From positions 1 through 23,205 of the forward strand of contig CABFPE010001739.1 of the NCBI GenBank assembly GCA_900660155.1: a DNA stretch of 23,205 nucleotides. The letters run 5' to 3'. Shown here in pieces: positions 20,549-23,205 of this stretch. Positions within the stretch are counted from its first letter, which is position 1. Each line of letters starts with the position of its first letter. A program made the position numbers and the translations under genes. This DNA comes from Hofstenia miamia. Lineage: Eukaryota; Xenacoelomorpha; Acoela; Hofsteniidae. The notes under the pieces were generated by a model, which had not been told where the DNA came from, searched no databases, and saw nothing but the letters and a program-made list of their open reading frames with translations.

Positions 20549-20657
20549 TCATTTATTAGATTTATGTAATAAGAATGCTCCTGCCAGACGTAAAACGCGT
20601 ACGAAATATCTCGTATTAGCCCAACAATCCTCAGCACGAGCACCACGAGGTATCTAA
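20549..20657. other. CpG-rich island with coding-like frames on both strands
   Basis: Seven CpG dinucleotides fall between about 20581 and 20650, the densest I saw in the window. On the minus strand, after an acceptor-like ttttag, a 34-codon frame (20653 down to 20549) reads IPRGARAEDCWANTRYFV and continues RVLRLAGAFLLHKSNK to TGA. On the plus strand a frame reads NAPARRKTRTKYLVLAQQ and continues SSARAPRGI to TAA at 20655-20657. Only one can be real, if either. I recognise neither. Confidence 0.25.
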
Positions 20658-21339
20658 AATTATGTATCGTGGTAAATCCAAAAATGTAATAGAAAAATAA
20701 TCGAGATATGCCATGCTAAGATAACTATTTTAGCTTAATAAGTGATGAGTTCAAAGTCAAAATCTTGAATATTAATTTATGAAAATAGATTCCAACAAAT
20801 CTATAGAAAAACAATCACGTGTGGGTTCTTTATTTAAAACAAATTTCTCAGGCTTTGCAGCTTGGTTGAATTTTGCTTTGTTGATTTTTCTTGCGATATT
20901 TCAGAGATTTGGTTTACTCAAATAATATCTATTTATACATTGCTGCCATGTTATCGACGTTGGATTCTGCATCTTTAATGTTTACACAACATCTACAAGC
21001 AAAATTTTCTCAGAAACCATCGAACAAGTTTTGCTTTTTCATGTATCTTAAAAACTTGTTCCTCTCATTTTTGATGTCTAGCAATGTCGTTAGTAAGCAA
21101 AACTTTGCAAATTTGTTGAAAATTTTTTGATACTGAAAACTTTTCCTAAAGATCTAGTGTATCCTATTTAATAGATTTTTGTTGTAAATTTTTTTAAATA
21201 AATGTAATCATTTATTTTTCCTATTTTGAATGTATAACTATACGTTCTTAGAAATCTCTCATAAACACAAATTACCTAGGCAACAGAGTGAACCCTAGAA
21301 CTATAAATATTATTTTAATAAACGCAACTTTTTAAATTA
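20658..21339. other. AT-rich stretch without a recognised gene
   Basis: The plus-strand frame 20891-21130 has no motif. A perfect hairpin lies inside it: GAACAAGTTTT at 21022-21032 and AAAACTTGTTC at 21051-21061, with an 18-base loop. Confidence 0.35.
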
Positions 21340-21414
21340 TCATACAACAAAAACCAACAAAGCGAAAATAAACCAAACTATAAACATTGAGAAAGCGATT
21401 CCCTTCCCCGCCAT
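21340..21414 (-). CDS. Candidate small membrane-peptide frame (24 residues)
   Basis: From the ATG at 21414-21412 (context aaaATGG) the minus strand reads MAGKGIAFSMFIVWFIFALL and then VFVV, ending in TGA at 21342-21340. The first 5 residues are polar or small and basic, and the rest is a single hydrophobic segment of membrane-spanning length. An acceptor-like ttctag lies about 14 bases upstream. Hydrophobic short frames arise easily in T-rich DNA, so this is weak without expression or conservation. I do not recognise the peptide. Confidence 0.2.
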   Translation of the reverse strand: MAGKGIAFSMFIVWFIFALLVFVV

Positions 21415-21629
21415 TTTCTCAGTTTTGCTAGAATTTAATTTCTTTAGTTAATTTTAGTAAGAAGATTAGAACATTGAATTGCGCAAAAGCGTCGCCGCAT
21501 CTTCTGCTCATTGTCACCATTAGTGACAGCGGTAAACTTTGAAAATAAAGATTGAGTAATGAAGCAAGTATTTTTGTTTAATCTGGAGTAACACGTTTTA
21601 CTCGTAAAATTAATCGATAAAAAGTTTAC

Positions 21630-21731
21630 CTGAATCAGGCCTGCTTTTAAATGTGAAAAAAATTGTATCCGTTTCCTCAACTTGTGCTTGTATCTCGATG
21701 ACGATGTATGGCATGACCGTATTTGCCTGAG
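21630..21731 (-). CDS. Candidate exon of an unidentified minus-strand gene
   Basis: After acceptor-like aaaacag (exon from 21731) or ctcag (from 21726), the minus strand reads ANTVMPYIVIEIQAQVEETD and then TIFFTFKSRPDS, ending at a TCAG|gtaaac donor at 21630/21629. An internal ATG at 21714 could also make this an initial exon (MPYIVIEIQ...). The alternation of hydrophobic and polar residues suggests beta strands, and the composition is less AT-driven than the surroundings. Unspliced, the frame stops 6 codons later. A possible next exon after ttctag at about 21428 would add a short tail. I do not recognise the protein. Confidence 0.3.
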
Positions 21732-23205
21732 CTGTTTTAAAAAAATTATACATTATTGTGGATGCAAGAAAACGAATTATTTGTTAAAATCTGCCATTTT
21801 TTATTCATGATATTGTAGAGGTTTTGCACTGAATTAGTCTAATTTATATGTGCAAAGCAAAGAGATCATTAAAAATTATGAAAATTTCTAGAAAGCAAAG
21901 ACCCGAGACACCTTATGGCGCGACGACACTGAAAAACATGTTACAAGAAAAATGCCATTTTGACCAAAAATTTTCAAAGTGATTAAAACTAATTATTGTT
22001 AATGGCATGCTACTATGATAAAATGCAGTGATTAAAATTAATAAAATTCTAAATAAATTGTGACATTTGAATCAATGGAAATACACAAAAATATTTACCA
22101 GTTAAGAACACCAAGAGTGAAATTGAAAAGTATTTTTTAAAGTTGGTATGTGAGTTAAAGAAAAGTGATTGTTTATGAGATGATATGGGGATTGTTTACT
22201 TGAAAGGAAGAACTATGTGTCGAGAAGACAACAACAGAATAAGAAACTAGATGCTAGGATCAATGAATATACGTACAACAAAAGATTTAATCTTCACAGA
22301 GTTGAATATTGGAGACAATTTGTAGAATTTTGGTGAAAATGAATAGAAATAAACATAAATACCATAAATTTCGTTTTCATAGAATAAGATAAACTGCAGT
22401 TGTTGTTGGAATGACTGGTGTAACTTACATCAATGTTGCAATTTAACATTTAAATTGAGTTTTTGAATTTGTGAAGAAAATCACATACGAAAATAAAATA
22501 TCAACGCAATTTCTTAATGTTGAAAGTTATGAAAAACATTAATGCTAATTATAATTACACAAATCACAGGATACTAAACGCAAATTTTCAGCAAGAGTTC
22601 TCAATGTACATGAACACCATAATTCAGTTTTATGAACCAATGATTTTCAAGTTTATGTTAGGGACGATTAACTTGACTCGCCTAATTTCTATATTTTTAT
22701 ATGCTCTTGAGCACATTTGATATTTCTAAATCTCATTTGCATTTGCAAGCAAAATTTAAATGCAGGAATGTGAAATTTTTCGACTTCATCAAATTCAAAG
22801 AATGACAAAAGTTAAATATTTCTCCAGGGATCGTTTTGAAAGCAAATTCGAAACCTCTGGATTAAATATTCAAGACACTATACGGAGCATTTTCTGGCTC
22901 CAACGAACACTAAGCTTCTTTTAATTATGCTGTGCATTAGCACCTACACTACTACAAATACTTTTTGTGAAAGGCATAAGCGAATTAAGGAAAGCAATTA
23001 AAATAATCCACTGTTTTAGATATTGATTTGTCCCCATATGGTTGGAAAAGAATATATTGAAACATCAAAAAAATAGTATTAACAAATTCTTAGTTCACAC
23101 AACAGATATATCATTATTCAAAAGTAATGCATTGTAATCACACGGTGATCTAGAATAATTCTTGACACCAATATCGATTCGTCCTCGGGATTTTATATAT
23201 ATATA
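21732..23205. other. AT-rich stretch, two weak coding-like fragments
   Basis: A plus-strand piece around 22205-22335 reads NYVSRRQQQNKKLDARINEY and continues to VEYWRQFVEFW before TGA. Around 22921-23000 another reads LCISTYTTTNTFCERHKRIK, which vaguely resembles the hAT C-terminal block (TT...ERSFS..KRIK). Neither is long enough to call. A tttttcag acceptor-like sequence with CpG-rich DNA downstream occurs on the minus strand near 21930. Confidence 0.25.

Overview
The window looks like AT-rich nuclear DNA from an invertebrate animal. A+T is roughly two thirds by eye. Support comes from long non-coding stretches, GT-AG introns with a gtaagt donor and pyrimidine-rich acceptors, AATAAA-type signals, TA microsatellites, and remains of animal transposon families (Mutator-like, hAT, Tc1/mariner, Tigger/pogo and non-LTR retrotransposons). 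There are no operons, ribosome-binding sites or dense coding. I cannot name the species.

One apparently intact protein-coding gene is visible on the + strand at 9364-11914. Its three exons (9364-9435, 10736-11122, 11612-11914) are joined by two phase-0 introns and encode a 253-residue protein. It has a short N-terminal coiled coil, several proline-directed phosphosite-like motifs and a basic C-terminal end. I do not recognise the family.

The clearest mobile-element relic is a Mutator-like transposase pseudogene at 17927-19669 (+). Both ends of the protein are recognisable, as are the zinc-ligand-like cysteine pairs and the three presumed catalytic acidic positions. At least six in-frame stops and two frameshifts break it. 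Other relics are the end of a non-LTR reverse transcriptase at 1-256 (-), a reverse transcriptase YADD block at 6865-7101 (-), and a probable hAT C-terminus at 799-943 (+).

Several internally deleted DNA transposons (MITE-like) carry inverted ends: 1734-1973 with an 8-bp target duplication; 3301-3858 (mariner/Tc1 type, TA-flanked), nested inside a possible decayed Tigger-like element at 2806-4464; 8135-8457 (Tigger-like); and 15830-16060 (mariner type, TA-flanked).

Region by region: 1-8.5 kb is transposon debris in AT-rich DNA. 8.5-12.4 kb holds the gene and its flanks. 12.4-17.9 kb is mostly unassignable, with one MITE and a cluster of GCTAGC palindromes. 17.9-19.7 kb is the transposase pseudogene. 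19.7-23.2 kb is AT-rich, with a few short coding-like islands (20549-20657, 21340-21414, 21630-21731) that may be exons or chance. I see no gene cluster or system acting together, no structural RNA gene and no CRISPR.
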